64,000 nucleotides of DNA from Falsiroseomonas tokyonensis (GCF_019024325.1 NZ_JAFNJS010000001.1:1240001-1304000), one strand, 5' to 3'; positions 36,101 to 43,900 are shown, numbered from the stretch's first letter. Numbers and translations: made by a program. The notes: generated by a model not told the origin, from the sequence alone.

Positions 36101-37016
36101 GCTGGAGCCGCGCTCGATCGATGTCGGCGCGCTGGCGATCGGGATGCAAGCCATGCTGCGCCGTACCCTGGGCGAGCACGTCCAGATCGCGGTGCGCTGC
36201 GCGCCGGAGTGCTGGCTCGCGGATGTCGATCCCGGCCAGCTCGAAGTGGCGCTGCTCAACCTCGCGATCAATGCGCGGGACGCCATGCCGCAGGGCGGCA
36301 GCCTGACCATCGAGACGGCGAACGCCTGGCTCGACGAGGACATCGCCACGCAGCAGTTCGACGTCCGACCCGGCCCCTATATCACCATCGTGGTCTCTGA
36401 CACCGGAACCGGCATGGCACCGCATGTCATGGCGCGCGCGTTCGAGCCCTTCTTCACGACCAAGGAGGTCGGCAAGGGCAGCGGCCTTGGCCTGAGCATG
36501 GTCTACGGCTTTGCCCGGCAGTCCGGAGGCCATGCGCGCATCCATTCCGAACCCGGCCATGGCACGGTGGTAAGCCTCTACCTGCCGCGGTCTATGGAAG
36601 GGCAGGAGGCGGCGGCGGCACAGGACACACCTGCCGCGCTGCCACCCGGGCGCGAGCACGTCCTTCTCGTGGAAGACGACATGCTGGTGCGGGAGCATGT
36701 CAACGGCCTGATGATAGGCCTCGGCTACCGCGTCACCGCTGCCGCCGCCGGGCCCGAGGCGCTGGCGCTGCTGCGGCAGGTGCACGACTTCGACCTGCTG
36801 TTCACGGACATCGTCATGCCCGGCGGCGTGAACGGCGTGGAGCTTGCCAAGGCTGCGGTGGTGGTGCAGCCGCGGCTGAAGGTGCTGTTCACCTCCGGCT
36901 ACAGCGAGCAATCCATTGTCCATGAGGGCCGGGTCGATCGCGGGGTGCACCTGCTGACCAAGCCGTATCGCCGCCACGAGCTTGCTGCGAAGCTTCGCCA
37001 CGTGCTGGAAGCCTGA
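33180..37016 (+). CDS. Multi-PAS hybrid histidine kinase with C-terminal receiver, 1278 aa
   Basis: A very large soluble sensor kinase. About 900 N-terminal residues form roughly seven PAS-type domains in series, recognisable by FERHPDPVWVLDAAT, LPGRYLVLDAVTQSVV, LSGVVRDVTRDIEEAA, ALRGAFQDVSELVEA, IGDGFFTIDAEWRYTFLN, RRTGFTREDAIGRTPRFLQG and WIDLLHPEDRDRVL. The phosphoacceptor His is near residue 919 in GGVAHDFNNLLTIILGN, the N-box is NLAINARDAMPQGG and the G boxes are DTGTGMAP and GSGLGLSMVYG. A receiver starts near residue 1160 (VLLVEDDMLVREHV), with its Asp in LFTDIVMPGGVNG. No membrane segment or chromophore Cys is seen. It is followed by an OmpR-type regulator gene on the same strand. 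Confidence 0.9.
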   Translation: MDVAAQVLFERHPDPVWVLDAATLQFLDVNDAAIAAYGYSRAEFLAVTADEMGLPEDAPALRHSLASAPGGSDHARVWRHRRKSGHAIHVELTSQGLDIGGRPARIVVARDVSRHVAGERACAEALHREAGLRRAAEDARGHYQGLVQVLPGRYLVLDAVTQSVVATSDAYLAGAGLQRDAVLGKPLSGIFGPDDAEAMRASLKRVVATGLADTPGRPAGVNAPVRGTDGTVVLIVHQPGGIPGDGPCGRADVLALEARLQAQAMEAATRRLREQEATLRSAQQMLGMGIWQMELTTNALRWSDNLYALHGVAPDEFGHTRDAYVRLVHPDDRAAMQDNFAAFLASGDTHFRFDHRILRSDGTIVHVRGEADATEAAGQRILSGVVRDVTRDIEEAARLAEATELLRIAGRTARVGGWRLQLPCRHVEWSAEVAAIHGVPNLRGMPFDELCDFYIPEHRSRIQAAVDACIQHSTPFDEPFQIIDACGRRVSVRVIGEATRDDDGRVFALRGAFQDVSELVEARQQAEEIGRQLTNVLENIGDGFFTIDAEWRYTFLNHEAERLMQRSAAELLGRSVWDVFPEAVGSKLAHEYEAALTGQETRRFTEFFPPLGAWFQVTAYPGTEGLAIYFRDVTRERADQQELRLLQAAAARITDILLITEAEPTAGPEGPRIVYANDAFVRRTGFTREDAIGRTPRFLQGPATDRAELDRIGAALKAWQPVRAELVNYTKAGEAFWIELDIVPLADERGCFTHWVATERDVTERKRAETALRASEERFRLVARATNDIVWDADLVTGEVWWNENGRQLFGEKAASEADRVQRWIDLLHPEDRDRVLQSSRTAIEGGAEVTQCEYRMIDHAGSTRWIIDRAFIIRDDRGRVVRMLRSMADQTERRELDERLRQAQKLEAVGQLTGGVAHDFNNLLTIILGNAELLVDELQAQLDLRQMAGMVMTAAERGAELTSRLLAFARRQALEPRSIDVGALAIGMQAMLRRTLGEHVQIAVRCAPECWLADVDPGQLEVALLNLAINARDAMPQGGSLTIETANAWLDEDIATQQFDVRPGPYITIVVSDTGTGMAPHVMARAFEPFFTTKEVGKGSGLGLSMVYGFARQSGGHARIHSEPGHGTVVSLYLPRSMEGQEAAAAQDTPAALPPGREHVLLVEDDMLVREHVNGLMIGLGYRVTAAAAGPEALALLRQVHDFDLLFTDIVMPGGVNGVELAKAAVVVQPRLKVLFTSGYSEQSIVHEGRVDRGVHLLTKPYRRHELAAKLRHVLEA

Positions 37017-37035
37017 TCGGCCGGCAATCGCCCCT

Positions 37036-37055
37036 GGCCCGGTCGCTTCCGGGCC
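37036..37055 (+). terminator. Hairpin after the multi-PAS kinase gene
   Basis: A perfect 7-bp stem (GGCCCGG at 37036-37042, CCGGGCC at 37049-37055) with a TCGCTT loop begins 20 bases after the stop at 37016. There is no T-run, so it may be a weak terminator or a 3' end stabiliser. Confidence 0.45.
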
Positions 37056-37161
37056 CATTGCCCGGCGGCCGAACAGCCATGGGCATGATTTGGGATCGAC
37101 ACCAAAGCGTTAATCACGTAAATTTGCACTAACGAGGCGGGAACTTTCTGGAAGACAGCTG

Positions 37162-37884
37162 ATGCAGTCCGCTCGGCCCGTTCTGATCGTCGAGGACGAC
37201 CCCGGCGTTTCCGCGATGATCAACGCGGCCTTGACCCGCGACGGATGGCAGACCGTTACGGCGAAAACCCTCGCGGAAGGGCGTGCACGCCTGCGCGATG
37301 ACCAGCCCTGCATCGCAGTCGTCGATCTGGGCCTGCCCGACGGCAACGGCATCGCCTTTGTGCGGGAAGCGTCCGGCCAGGGACGGCTTGGCATCATCGT
37401 GGTCAGTGGCCGCGGCGACGCGATGGACCGCGTCATCGGCCTTGAGGTCGGGGCGGACGATTACCTCGCCAAGCCCTTCTCCCCGCGTGAGATGGTGGCC
37501 CGCGTGCGCGCGCTGAGCCGCCGGCTGGAGCCGCAAGTCCCGACCGCAGAAGCGCCCGCCGCGGCCGAGCTCGACACGCGGCAGGCCTGGCGGTTCGGCA
37601 GCGTCAACCTGGAGCCCGCCCGCCACCGTCTGGTCGATGCCGAAGGGGCGGAGACACGGCTGACCGGCGGCGAGGCCAGGCTGCTGTCCCTTCTGCTGAC
37701 GCAACAGGAGAACCTGGCGGACCGCGAGACCATCTCGGAGCGCGTGCTCGGGCGCCGCCTGCTGCCGGAACAGCGTGGAGTGGACCAGTTGGCCTCCAAT
37801 CTTCGCCAGAAGCTGCACGAGGCGTCGGCCGGGCGCATCACGCTCGCCGCCGTCCGCGGCCGGGGCTACCGCCTCGTCTGGTAG
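37162..37884 (+). CDS. OmpR-family response regulator (receiver + winged helix), 240 aa
   Basis: Transcription regulator. The receiver (VLIVEDDPGVSAMI; phosphoacceptor Asp in AVVDLGLPDGNG; IIVVSGRGD; Lys in DYLAKPFSP) occupies residues 1-120 and is joined by an Ala-rich linker to a winged helix (TGGEARLLSLLLTQQENLAD, GVDQLASNLRQKL, VRGRGYRLVW). It lies downstream of the multi-PAS hybrid kinase, a natural partner. The preceding 60 bases (37085-37145) are much more AT-rich than the surroundings and contain a TTTGG/CCAAA dyad, suggesting a promoter of its own. Confidence 0.9.
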   Translation: MQSARPVLIVEDDPGVSAMINAALTRDGWQTVTAKTLAEGRARLRDDQPCIAVVDLGLPDGNGIAFVREASGQGRLGIIVVSGRGDAMDRVIGLEVGADDYLAKPFSPREMVARVRALSRRLEPQVPTAEAPAAAELDTRQAWRFGSVNLEPARHRLVDAEGAETRLTGGEARLLSLLLTQQENLADRETISERVLGRRLLPEQRGVDQLASNLRQKLHEASAGRITLAAVRGRGYRLVW

Positions 37885-37909
37885 CTCGCCCCCTCATCAG
37901 GAGCGGCTC

Positions 37910-38578
37910 ATGCAGCAGCTTGCCCCGGAACCCCAGCGTCTCGGTATCCTCATGGTCGGCGATGGGCCGCAGATCGTCGACATGCTCCTGCGCTTTCTCC
38001 CCAGGCACGGCCACCAGTCCACCGGCGCCGGCGATGCGACGACGGCATCAGCCCTGGCGAAGGCGGACCCCCAGATTGGCGTTGTCACATCCGACGTGCG
38101 CATGCCCGGCGTGGATGGCCTGCAACTGACAGAGGTGCGGCGCCGCGACCGCCCCGAGGAAGCGGCGATCGAGGTGGTGCTGCTGACCGGCGGCGCGGGC
38201 ACGGATGTCGCCCTCGGCGCGCTGCGCGCCGGCACCTTCGGCCTGCTGCAGAAGCCTCCCCGCCTGGCGGAGGTCGCCGAAGTCATGGATCGCGCCATTG
38301 TCCGTGGGGCCGCGCGCGCGCAGGCGGAGGTACACGCGGCCATGCAGGCCGCTCTCGCCGAAAGTACCCGGCTCGCGGCTGCGGCCTGGAAAGCCGGCAC
38401 AGGAACTCGCACACCGTGGCAAGCTTGTGCGAGTGGCGCGCTGCGAAGAAGCGCATCGTCGCGTTGGCGCGTTGCAGCACGGTTTCGCGCCCGCCGCTGG
38501 CTTGTGATCGCACCGCCCTGCATCTACGATCTCGAAACGCTTGGCTGCCGCGCGGCTGGCGTGGAGGAAAGCGCATGA
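37910..38578 (+). CDS. Atypical response regulator, 222 aa
   Basis: The first 125 residues are a receiver: the Asp phosphoacceptor is in VVTSDVRMPGVDGLQ, Thr in VVLLTGGA and Lys in LLQKPPRL. The N-terminal acidic pocket is incomplete: where VDDE-type pairs are expected it reads LMVGDGPQIVD, leaving one Asp. Mg2+ binding and phosphorylation may be impaired. The remaining 95 residues are Ala/Arg-rich and match no output domain I know; their low quality raises the possibility of a shifted frame near 38400. However, the stop overlaps the ATG of the kinase gene at 38575, which supports the reading frame. Located 25 bases after the OmpR-type regulator. Confidence 0.75.
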   Translation: MQQLAPEPQRLGILMVGDGPQIVDMLLRFLPRHGHQSTGAGDATTASALAKADPQIGVVTSDVRMPGVDGLQLTEVRRRDRPEEAAIEVVLLTGGAGTDVALGALRAGTFGLLQKPPRLAEVAEVMDRAIVRGAARAQAEVHAAMQAALAESTRLAAAAWKAGTGTRTPWQACASGALRRSASSRWRVAARFRARRWLVIAPPCIYDLETLGCRAAGVEESA

Positions 38579-40689
38579 AGACGCCGCGCATCATCGTCGC
38601 GCTGTTCGCGCTCTCCGTGCTGCTGCCATTCGGGTTGCTGGCGGGCATCTCGGCCGAGCGCTGGACGTTGATGAAGGTCACTGCGGAGAACGACACGCTC
38701 AATACCGTCACCATCATCGAGCAGCAGGCCCGCCACATCTTCGAGACGCAGGAACTGGTGCTCAAACTCGTCGACGGCATGGTCCGCAACATGTCGGACG
38801 AGGAGGTGCGCTCCAGCAGCGTTGCCGCGCAGCTCGCCGAGTTGGCAAGCCAGCTTCCGCAGACCGTCTCCATCTGGGTGAGCAACTCGGAAGGCGCGAT
38901 CATCGCCGCCAGCCTGCCGTGGCCATCCAGCCTGAGTCTTGCTGGCCTCGAATACTTCGAGGTGCATCGCCATGGTTTCGTGCCACACTTCATCAGCGAG
39001 CCCTATATCGGCCGCACCACCAACCTGCCCTCCTTCGCGATGAGCCAGCGCCGCTCCGCTCCAGGCGGTGCCTTCGTCGGCATTCTGCATGTCGCCATCA
39101 GCCCGCTGCACTTCGAGAATGCGTTCGGCGCGATGAAGCGCGGCCTGGGGGGCGCCGCCAGCCTGATCCGGGAGGACGGGGTCATCCTGGCGCGTCACCC
39201 GCCGGCCCCGGCGATCGAGCGGCTCGAACCCTCCAGCCCGCTCATGCGCGCCCTCGCCACCGGCTCGGCACGTGGCGAGCTGTACGCCAGCTCCTCGGTG
39301 GATGGGGTGGAGCGCGTCTATGCCTATCGGCGACTTGGCGCGTTCCCTGCCTTCATCGGCTACGGCGTCGACATGCCGGTAAGGGTGGCGGCCTGGCGAG
39401 CGGATCTGCTGCGCGATGCCCTGCTGGCGCTGGCCGCAACGCTGCTGCTGGCCAGCGCCACCTGGCTCGCACACCGCGCCTTCCGGGAGCGCTCCAACGC
39501 GCTGCATGCGCTGGAGCAGGAGACCGACCGGCGCATCGCCCTGGAGGCGCGGCTGGCGCAGGCACATGCACTGGAAGCGCTGGGGCGGATGGCACGGGGG
39601 GTGGCGCACGATTTCAACAACCTGCTGACGGTCGTCATCGGCAACCTGGAAATGCTGGAGGAATCCGCGACCAGCCCGGTCCAACGCGGCGTCGCGCATC
39701 GCGCGCGCAAGGCGGCGGAAGCGGGTGCGCAGCTCGCCGGCAGCCTGCTTGTCTATGCGCGCACGCAGGTGCTGCAGGTCCAGCCGGTTGCGATCGGATC
39801 GCTGCTGGAGGAGATGAAGCCCGTGCTGGAGGATCTGGCCGGGCAGAAGACGAAGGTCACGCTCGACATCGCGCCGGGCCTGCCGGACTGCCTCTGCGAC
39901 CCCGCGCAGCTGCGCGCCGCCATCGGCAACCTGGTCGCCAACGCCCGCGAGGCAATGCCGGAGACCGGCGGCCGGATCGCGCTGGCCGTCCGCGAGGTCA
40001 CGCTGACCGCCGGCGACCTTGCCGACAGCGACATCGCACCTGGGCGCTTTGTCGCCATCTCGGTGACCGACAACGGCCGCGGCATGAGCAGCGAGATCGT
40101 GGCGCGCGCCTTCGAACCCTTCTTCACCACCAAGACCGGTCGTCCGGCCTCGGGCCTCGGGCTGTCGCACGTCGGCGGGCTGGTGGGCCAGCTTGGCGGA
40201 CGTGTGCGCCTGTCGAGCGAGCCCGGCACGGGCACGACGGTGACGCTGGAGCTGCCCGCGATGGCCGCGACCACGCGCCTTCCGCCCGCGTCCGATGAGC
40301 CCGCCAGTTCCTTGCCTGCGGCGGACGTCACCACGCCGCGTCGCGTGCTCGTGGTGGACGACCAGCCGGAAATCCGTGCCCTCGCGGAACGCATTCTGAT
40401 CCGCGCCGGCTACGATGTCGCCGTGGCGGCCTGCGGCGCGGAAGCTGCGTCCCGCGTTGAGGCGGGGGAACGGGTCGACGTGCTGCTGACCGATGTCGTG
40501 ATGCCAGGCGAGGTCAACGGGCTGGCGCTGCTGGAGCGTGTCCGCTGCATCAATCCAGCGGTCGCGGGGCTGCTGATGTCGGGCTACACGCCCGACACGC
40601 TCACGCTGAACGCCGCCGGCGCCGTCTTCCTGCCCAAGCCCTTCACGCGCCAGGCGCTGCTGGATGCGGTGAAGACCGCAATTGGCTGA
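38575..40689 (+). CDS. Membrane hybrid histidine kinase with Cache-like sensor and receiver, 704 aa
   Basis: Sensor kinase with an external ligand domain. The first membrane segment (IVALFALSVLLPFGLLAGI) and the second (DALLALAATLLLASATWLAH near residues 280-300) bracket about 250 periplasmic residues with dCache-like features (TVSIWVSNSEGAIIAAS, AFVGILHVAISPLHFENAF, VYAYRRLGAFPAFIGYGV). The His is in RGVAHDFNNLLTVVIGN near residue 345, the N-box is NLVANAREAMPETGG and the G boxes are DNGRGMSS and ASGLGLSHVGG. A C-terminal receiver (RVLVVDDQPEIRALAE, Asp in LLTDVVMPGEVNG, Lys in FLPKPFTR) completes it. Its start overlaps the preceding regulator gene (ATGA), so they are coupled. Confidence 0.9.
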   Translation: MKTPRIIVALFALSVLLPFGLLAGISAERWTLMKVTAENDTLNTVTIIEQQARHIFETQELVLKLVDGMVRNMSDEEVRSSSVAAQLAELASQLPQTVSIWVSNSEGAIIAASLPWPSSLSLAGLEYFEVHRHGFVPHFISEPYIGRTTNLPSFAMSQRRSAPGGAFVGILHVAISPLHFENAFGAMKRGLGGAASLIREDGVILARHPPAPAIERLEPSSPLMRALATGSARGELYASSSVDGVERVYAYRRLGAFPAFIGYGVDMPVRVAAWRADLLRDALLALAATLLLASATWLAHRAFRERSNALHALEQETDRRIALEARLAQAHALEALGRMARGVAHDFNNLLTVVIGNLEMLEESATSPVQRGVAHRARKAAEAGAQLAGSLLVYARTQVLQVQPVAIGSLLEEMKPVLEDLAGQKTKVTLDIAPGLPDCLCDPAQLRAAIGNLVANAREAMPETGGRIALAVREVTLTAGDLADSDIAPGRFVAISVTDNGRGMSSEIVARAFEPFFTTKTGRPASGLGLSHVGGLVGQLGGRVRLSSEPGTGTTVTLELPAMAATTRLPPASDEPASSLPAADVTTPRRVLVVDDQPEIRALAERILIRAGYDVAVAACGAEAASRVEAGERVDVLLTDVVMPGEVNGLALLERVRCINPAVAGLLMSGYTPDTLTLNAAGAVFLPKPFTRQALLDAVKTAIG

Positions 40690-40878
40690 CGCGGCATGAT
40701 CGTCCCGGGTGGATGGGGGCTAGGCACGTCGCCATAGACAAGTCGCGTTCCAGGCACATGCGTCGGCCTGTCAATGAGCCAGGCAGCGAGGCTCGTTGCC
40801 TGCTGGGTGGCCAATGATGAGCCGTCCGCAGCGCTGTCGCTCCCTTGCCCTGCGCGGCATGAAGAGCAGCCTCGTCAC

Positions 40879-41289
40879 CTACCAGATAAGCTGCTGCGTC
40901 TCACGGATCTGGCTGACACGGCCTGCCAGCACGGTGACGAGGAAGGCGAAGTCGTAGCGTACCTCGATGCTTGCGGAGTTCGTCGTGCCATTGCCGGCGC
41001 TGCGCGTGACGCAGACGGTCAGCTTCGCCGGGTCGCTCAGCATCGGCGTGCGGGCAGCCAGCGCTTTGGGCGCGGTGCAGCCGGCCAGGGCCGGGTCGAT
41101 CATCGCTGCGCGAGAGACGATTCCGCTCAACTCGCGGACGGATTGCGCGGTGAACATGTACCGGCCCAGATCTATGCCGCCGACGAGCAGGACAATCAGC
41201 GCCGGTGCGACCAGCGACCATTCCAGGGCAACCGACCCCGCCACTCCCAATCGGCGGCGGCGCGGCCTATTCGATGCGCAGCGTGACAT
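40879..41289 (-). CDS. TadE-like pilus pseudopilin, 136 aa
   Basis: Minor pilin-like protein of the Tad system. A basic N-terminus (CASNRPRRRRLGVAG) precedes the TadE signature SVALEWSLVAPALIVLLVGG, with the conserved Glu five residues into the hydrophobic stretch, and then IDLGRYMFTAQSVRELSG. Two Cys in the periplasmic part (AGCTAPK, LTVCVTR) may form a disulfide. It is the last gene of the minus-strand tad unit; its start overlaps the end of the preceding tadE-like gene by 23 bases. Confidence 0.85.
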   Translation of the reverse strand: MSRCASNRPRRRRLGVAGSVALEWSLVAPALIVLLVGGIDLGRYMFTAQSVRELSGIVSRAAMIDPALAGCTAPKALAARTPMLSDPAKLTVCVTRSAGNGTTNSASIEVRYDFAFLVTVLAGRVSQIRETQQLIW

Positions 41290-41704
41290 TGCCAGTCAGC
41301 ACCTTCACGTTCTTGAGAAGGGTGGCGTTGAAATCCTGCTGCGCGACGATCGTCAGCAAGCGCTGCCGGCCGGAGCAGGGGCTGGTGCAGCCCGGATCCG
41401 CCGCCGGCACGCCACCCCCCGCGGAGGGGCATTCGCAAGCCATCGTGACCTGCGGCGTGCGCAATCCGGCCTGGCCATTAAGTGCCGTGCTGACGCTGTT
41501 CCGGATGCCCGCCAAGTCGTCGGGGAAGGACAGCGCGTATTGCGCGCCGTCACGCGCCGCTGTCTCCAGCCGGATGGTCTGGTCGATGGCTCGGCCCAGG
41601 TCCATGACTCCGACCAGAACCGTCACCAGCATCGGCGCCGCGATGCAGAACTCGAGGGCGGCGAGGCCCCGCCGGTCGCGCGATGCCTTCCATGCCTTAA
41701 GCAT
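41267..41704 (-). CDS. TadE-like pilus pseudopilin, 145 aa
   Basis: Second TadE-type protein. The leader (LKAWKASRDRRGLA) is followed by the conserved ALEFCIAAPMLVTVLVGVMD, with Glu in the expected position, then LGRAIDQTIRLETAARDGAQY. The C-terminal part contains four Cys (TMACECPSAGG, DPGCTSPCSG). ATG 41704 is chosen because the prepilin-like leader begins there, although the frame is open upstream inside tadG. It starts six bases after the tadG stop codon (41710) and overlaps the next tadE-like gene. Confidence 0.85.
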   Translation of the reverse strand: MLKAWKASRDRRGLAALEFCIAAPMLVTVLVGVMDLGRAIDQTIRLETAARDGAQYALSFPDDLAGIRNSVSTALNGQAGLRTPQVTMACECPSAGGGVPAADPGCTSPCSGRQRLLTIVAQQDFNATLLKNVKVLTGNVTLRIE

Positions 41705-41709
41705 CCCAA

Positions 41710-43191
41710 CTAGCTCGCCAGCTTGACGAATTCGAGCGACGGCAAGCGCACCCCGCTTGCCGTGCAGCCCGAGGTGTCGAGCCCCGACCCGCCCTGGAAT
41801 GTCATGCCCCGGACCACGAAGGCCATGCAGTTTGTCGCCGCAGCGGTATCCACGTTCGGCCCGCCCCGCAGTTCGACATTCGTCGTCGGTCCCACGATCG
41901 CGCCGCGCAGCAGCACGGCGGGACCGCCCTGGATGGTGATGCGCGCGACGCCGGTCTCCGCGGGCCAACGCCCGTCGCGATAGAAAAGCACGCCGTCGAG
42001 GCCGGTGGCGAGCTTCGGGTCGGCCGTCGTGCTGCGCGCGCTGAGGTTCACGATGGCATTCGCCTGGATGTCGATGGCACCGACATCGGACGGCTTGTTG
42101 CCGGAACCTGGCACCATGGCGATCGTCACGCCGTTGGTCGGCGAGGTGCAGAGCGGGCAGTTCACCTGCGAACCGCCGGAGACCGAGAAATTGCCCTGCG
42201 AGACGACGTAGATGCCAGGGCTGAGTTGCAGCGTGCGCCCGCCTGTCACCGACATGCTAGTATAGCAGCCTGGCGGGAGCGCGACGATGCCTTGTTCGGG
42301 CGATTCATCGAGCTTCTTCGGCGACGCGCAGGCGCTGCCGCGGGTCATGTCGTCGAGCAGGGCGGGCCCTTGGCTGGTGATACTCGCATAGGGATTGGCC
42401 GTGTCGGCCTGATAGAAGGCCGGCCGGTTGCGCGTGAAGGCCAGCTTCAGCAGCGCTTCCGCCGCTGTGCAGGTCGTGCAGCCCCCGCTCGAGATGAGCG
42501 AGGACACTCGCACGGTGAAGCTGCTGCCCGCATTGGACCCGCCCGACCCGAAGCGGAGGGAGTCCGGATGGCGGTAATTCGAGCTCAGGCCGCAATTCGG
42601 CGCCTGCAGGTTGGAGTTGCCGGCGAAGGCGATCGGCTGGCTGAGCGACAGCACGCAGGCGCCGCCAGGGTCGCTCTGCGCCACTGCCGTGGCAGAGGCG
42701 GTCACCACCGGCGCTGCGCTCATCATCGCCCGCACGAAGGGCATCGGCTGGGTCTGCTGGACAGTGACGGTGACCTGGCGCGGGCTCGTGGCTCGCAGGA
42801 CCGCGACATCCACGTTCGTGATGCGTGTCTGCGTGCCGGTCTGGAAGCCGTTTCTCGCCGCCACATCGGATGCGAGCGCCCCAACGGCGACGTCGTCTGC
42901 CCCTCCGGCCATGCCGCGTGCTGCCGCGATCGCGGCCGCATCGACCGCGCTCTGCATGTTCCGGCGCACCAGGTACAGGTTGCCCACATCGGTCGCGAGC
43001 GCCGCGGCGCCGAGCAGCGCTGAGGCGCCGATCGCGACCGTGACGGCCACGGTTCCCCGGCGGTCGCGACGCAGCGCCCAGGCGGCTGACATACCCTGCG
43101 GCCGCGGAGCGGGTACACCCTTCGTGGTCGCGTGCTTTGCCGCCTGTGCGGCGCGCCGATCCGCCACTGGCGCTGTCGGGATGGGGACCAT
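41710..43191 (-). CDS. tadG: TadG-like pilus assembly protein, 493 aa
   Basis: Large Tad-locus protein anchored by one N-terminal membrane segment. RRDRRGTVAVTVAIGASALL leads into AALATDVGNLYLVRRNMQSA and VDAAAIAAARGMAGGADD, the hallmark TadG_N pattern. The rest is a periplasmic domain rich in Ser, Gly and paired Cys (SSGGCTTCTAAE, QVNCPLCTSP) with LSPGIYVVSQGNFSVSGG. ATG 43191 is preferred over 43092 because it has a strong AAGGAG eight bases upstream. It is the first gene of the minus-strand unit and is divergent from the pilin gene across 526 bases. Confidence 0.85.
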   Translation of the reverse strand: MVPIPTAPVADRRAAQAAKHATTKGVPAPRPQGMSAAWALRRDRRGTVAVTVAIGASALLGAAALATDVGNLYLVRRNMQSAVDAAAIAAARGMAGGADDVAVGALASDVAARNGFQTGTQTRITNVDVAVLRATSPRQVTVTVQQTQPMPFVRAMMSAAPVVTASATAVAQSDPGGACVLSLSQPIAFAGNSNLQAPNCGLSSNYRHPDSLRFGSGGSNAGSSFTVRVSSLISSGGCTTCTAAEALLKLAFTRNRPAFYQADTANPYASITSQGPALLDDMTRGSACASPKKLDESPEQGIVALPPGCYTSMSVTGGRTLQLSPGIYVVSQGNFSVSGGSQVNCPLCTSPTNGVTIAMVPGSGNKPSDVGAIDIQANAIVNLSARSTTADPKLATGLDGVLFYRDGRWPAETGVARITIQGGPAVLLRGAIVGPTTNVELRGGPNVDTAAATNCMAFVVRGMTFQGGSGLDTSGCTASGVRLPSLEFVKLAS

Positions 43192-43464
43192 GCGGAAGGC
43201 TCCTTGATGAGCGCGCTGCAGAGCAGGGCATTGGCAGCGCCATCGCACGATGTTCGACGCCCGCCGGAATCGCCCGGCAGGTTTCGTCATGAGTTGTATG
43301 CGGTTCCCGAACCCGCGGAGGGCCATGACGGCGTCACCTGGGTCCGCATCGTCGTCGGAAACGCCTTGTCCGGACTGATGTGACCTTGATGCGGTGGCAG
43401 CATCCACCCCGCTCAAACCACCGCGCTGCGGGGGAATGGCCGCCCTACGATGTCAGCAAAGAAG

Positions 43465-43494
43465 TACACTCGAATACATCCGACTACACTTGAA
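43465..43494. repeat. Three contiguous 10-bp direct repeats upstream of flp
   Basis: Three 10-mers follow each other without gaps: TACACTCGAA at 43465, TACATCCGAC at 43475 and TACACTTGAA at 43485. They fit the consensus TACAYYYGAM. The 10-bp period puts each copy on the same face of the helix, as expected for cooperative binding of a regulator. They lie about 225 bases upstream of the pilin start. Confidence 0.6.
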
Positions 43495-43504
43495 TTGCTT
43501 GCGT

Positions 43505-43535
43505 GACATTGTCGCAAATCGTCAGACACATTGTG
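43505..43535. promoter_or_regulatory. Pair of 9-bp palindromes, operator candidates
   Basis: GACATTGTC (43505-43513) and CACATTGTG (43527-43535) are each perfect dyads around a central T. They share the core ACATTGT and have centres 22 bases apart, about two helical turns. They follow directly after the 10-bp repeats in the AT-rich part of the tadG/flp gap. Confidence 0.55.
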
Positions 43536-43717
43536 AATGAGATATCAAACAAAGCAAAGCGGGGTGGGTTTAACTGACAATTCCAGTGTTGTTGGGCTTC
43601 GATCAACCGCGCATTGTGTTTCCGGCGACGGGAAATACCGCTGGTGTGCATGCGCTCACCGCGGACGCGCATTGGGTGCGTCCCAAAGCCTGTCGACCTA
43701 CAACGCGGAGACAGAAC

Positions 43718-43885
43718 ATGCTGAACAAGTTCGTTACCGTCACCAAGCAGGCCGCCGCCGACCGCAAGGGCGTGACGGCCTTGGAATACGGCCTCATCGC
43801 CGCCGCGCTGGCCGTGGGCGTCATCGGTGCGTTCAGCGGCCTGTTCGGCCGGCTGGTCACCGCCCTCGGCGGCTTCACCTTCTAG
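43718..43885 (+). CDS. flp: Flp family type IVb pilin, 55 aa
   Basis: Major subunit of the Tad adhesive pilus. The short basic leader (MLNKFVTVTKQAAADRKG) ends at the Flp processing site, and the mature part has the conserved Glu-Tyr in GVTALEYGLIAAALAVGV followed by IGAFSGLFGRL. Cleavage after Gly by the prepilin peptidase encoded next door is expected. The length is normal. ATG 43718 gives the canonical leader. It is the first gene of the rightward tad operon, and a very stable hairpin follows it. Confidence 0.92.
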   Translation: MLNKFVTVTKQAAADRKGVTALEYGLIAAALAVGVIGAFSGLFGRLVTALGGFTF

Positions 43886-43900
43886 GCAATGAACATGTTC

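Larger units (their letters stand above)
43192..43717. promoter_or_regulatory. Divergent tadG / flp intergenic control region
   Basis: This 526-base gap separates tadG (leftward) from flp (rightward). The left half is GC-rich like the rest of the window. From about 43440 to 43720 it becomes clearly AT-richer and carries repeats and palindromes described separately. Both tad transcription units probably start here. No gene was found in it, and no clear -35/-10 or sigma-54 site could be assigned by eye. Confidence 0.6.

Noticed and set aside
33165-37058. Open minus-strand frame of about 1300 codons opposite the multi-PAS kinase
   Set aside because: It mirrors the kinase codons; composition is typical of antisense in GC-rich DNA and no family motif appears.
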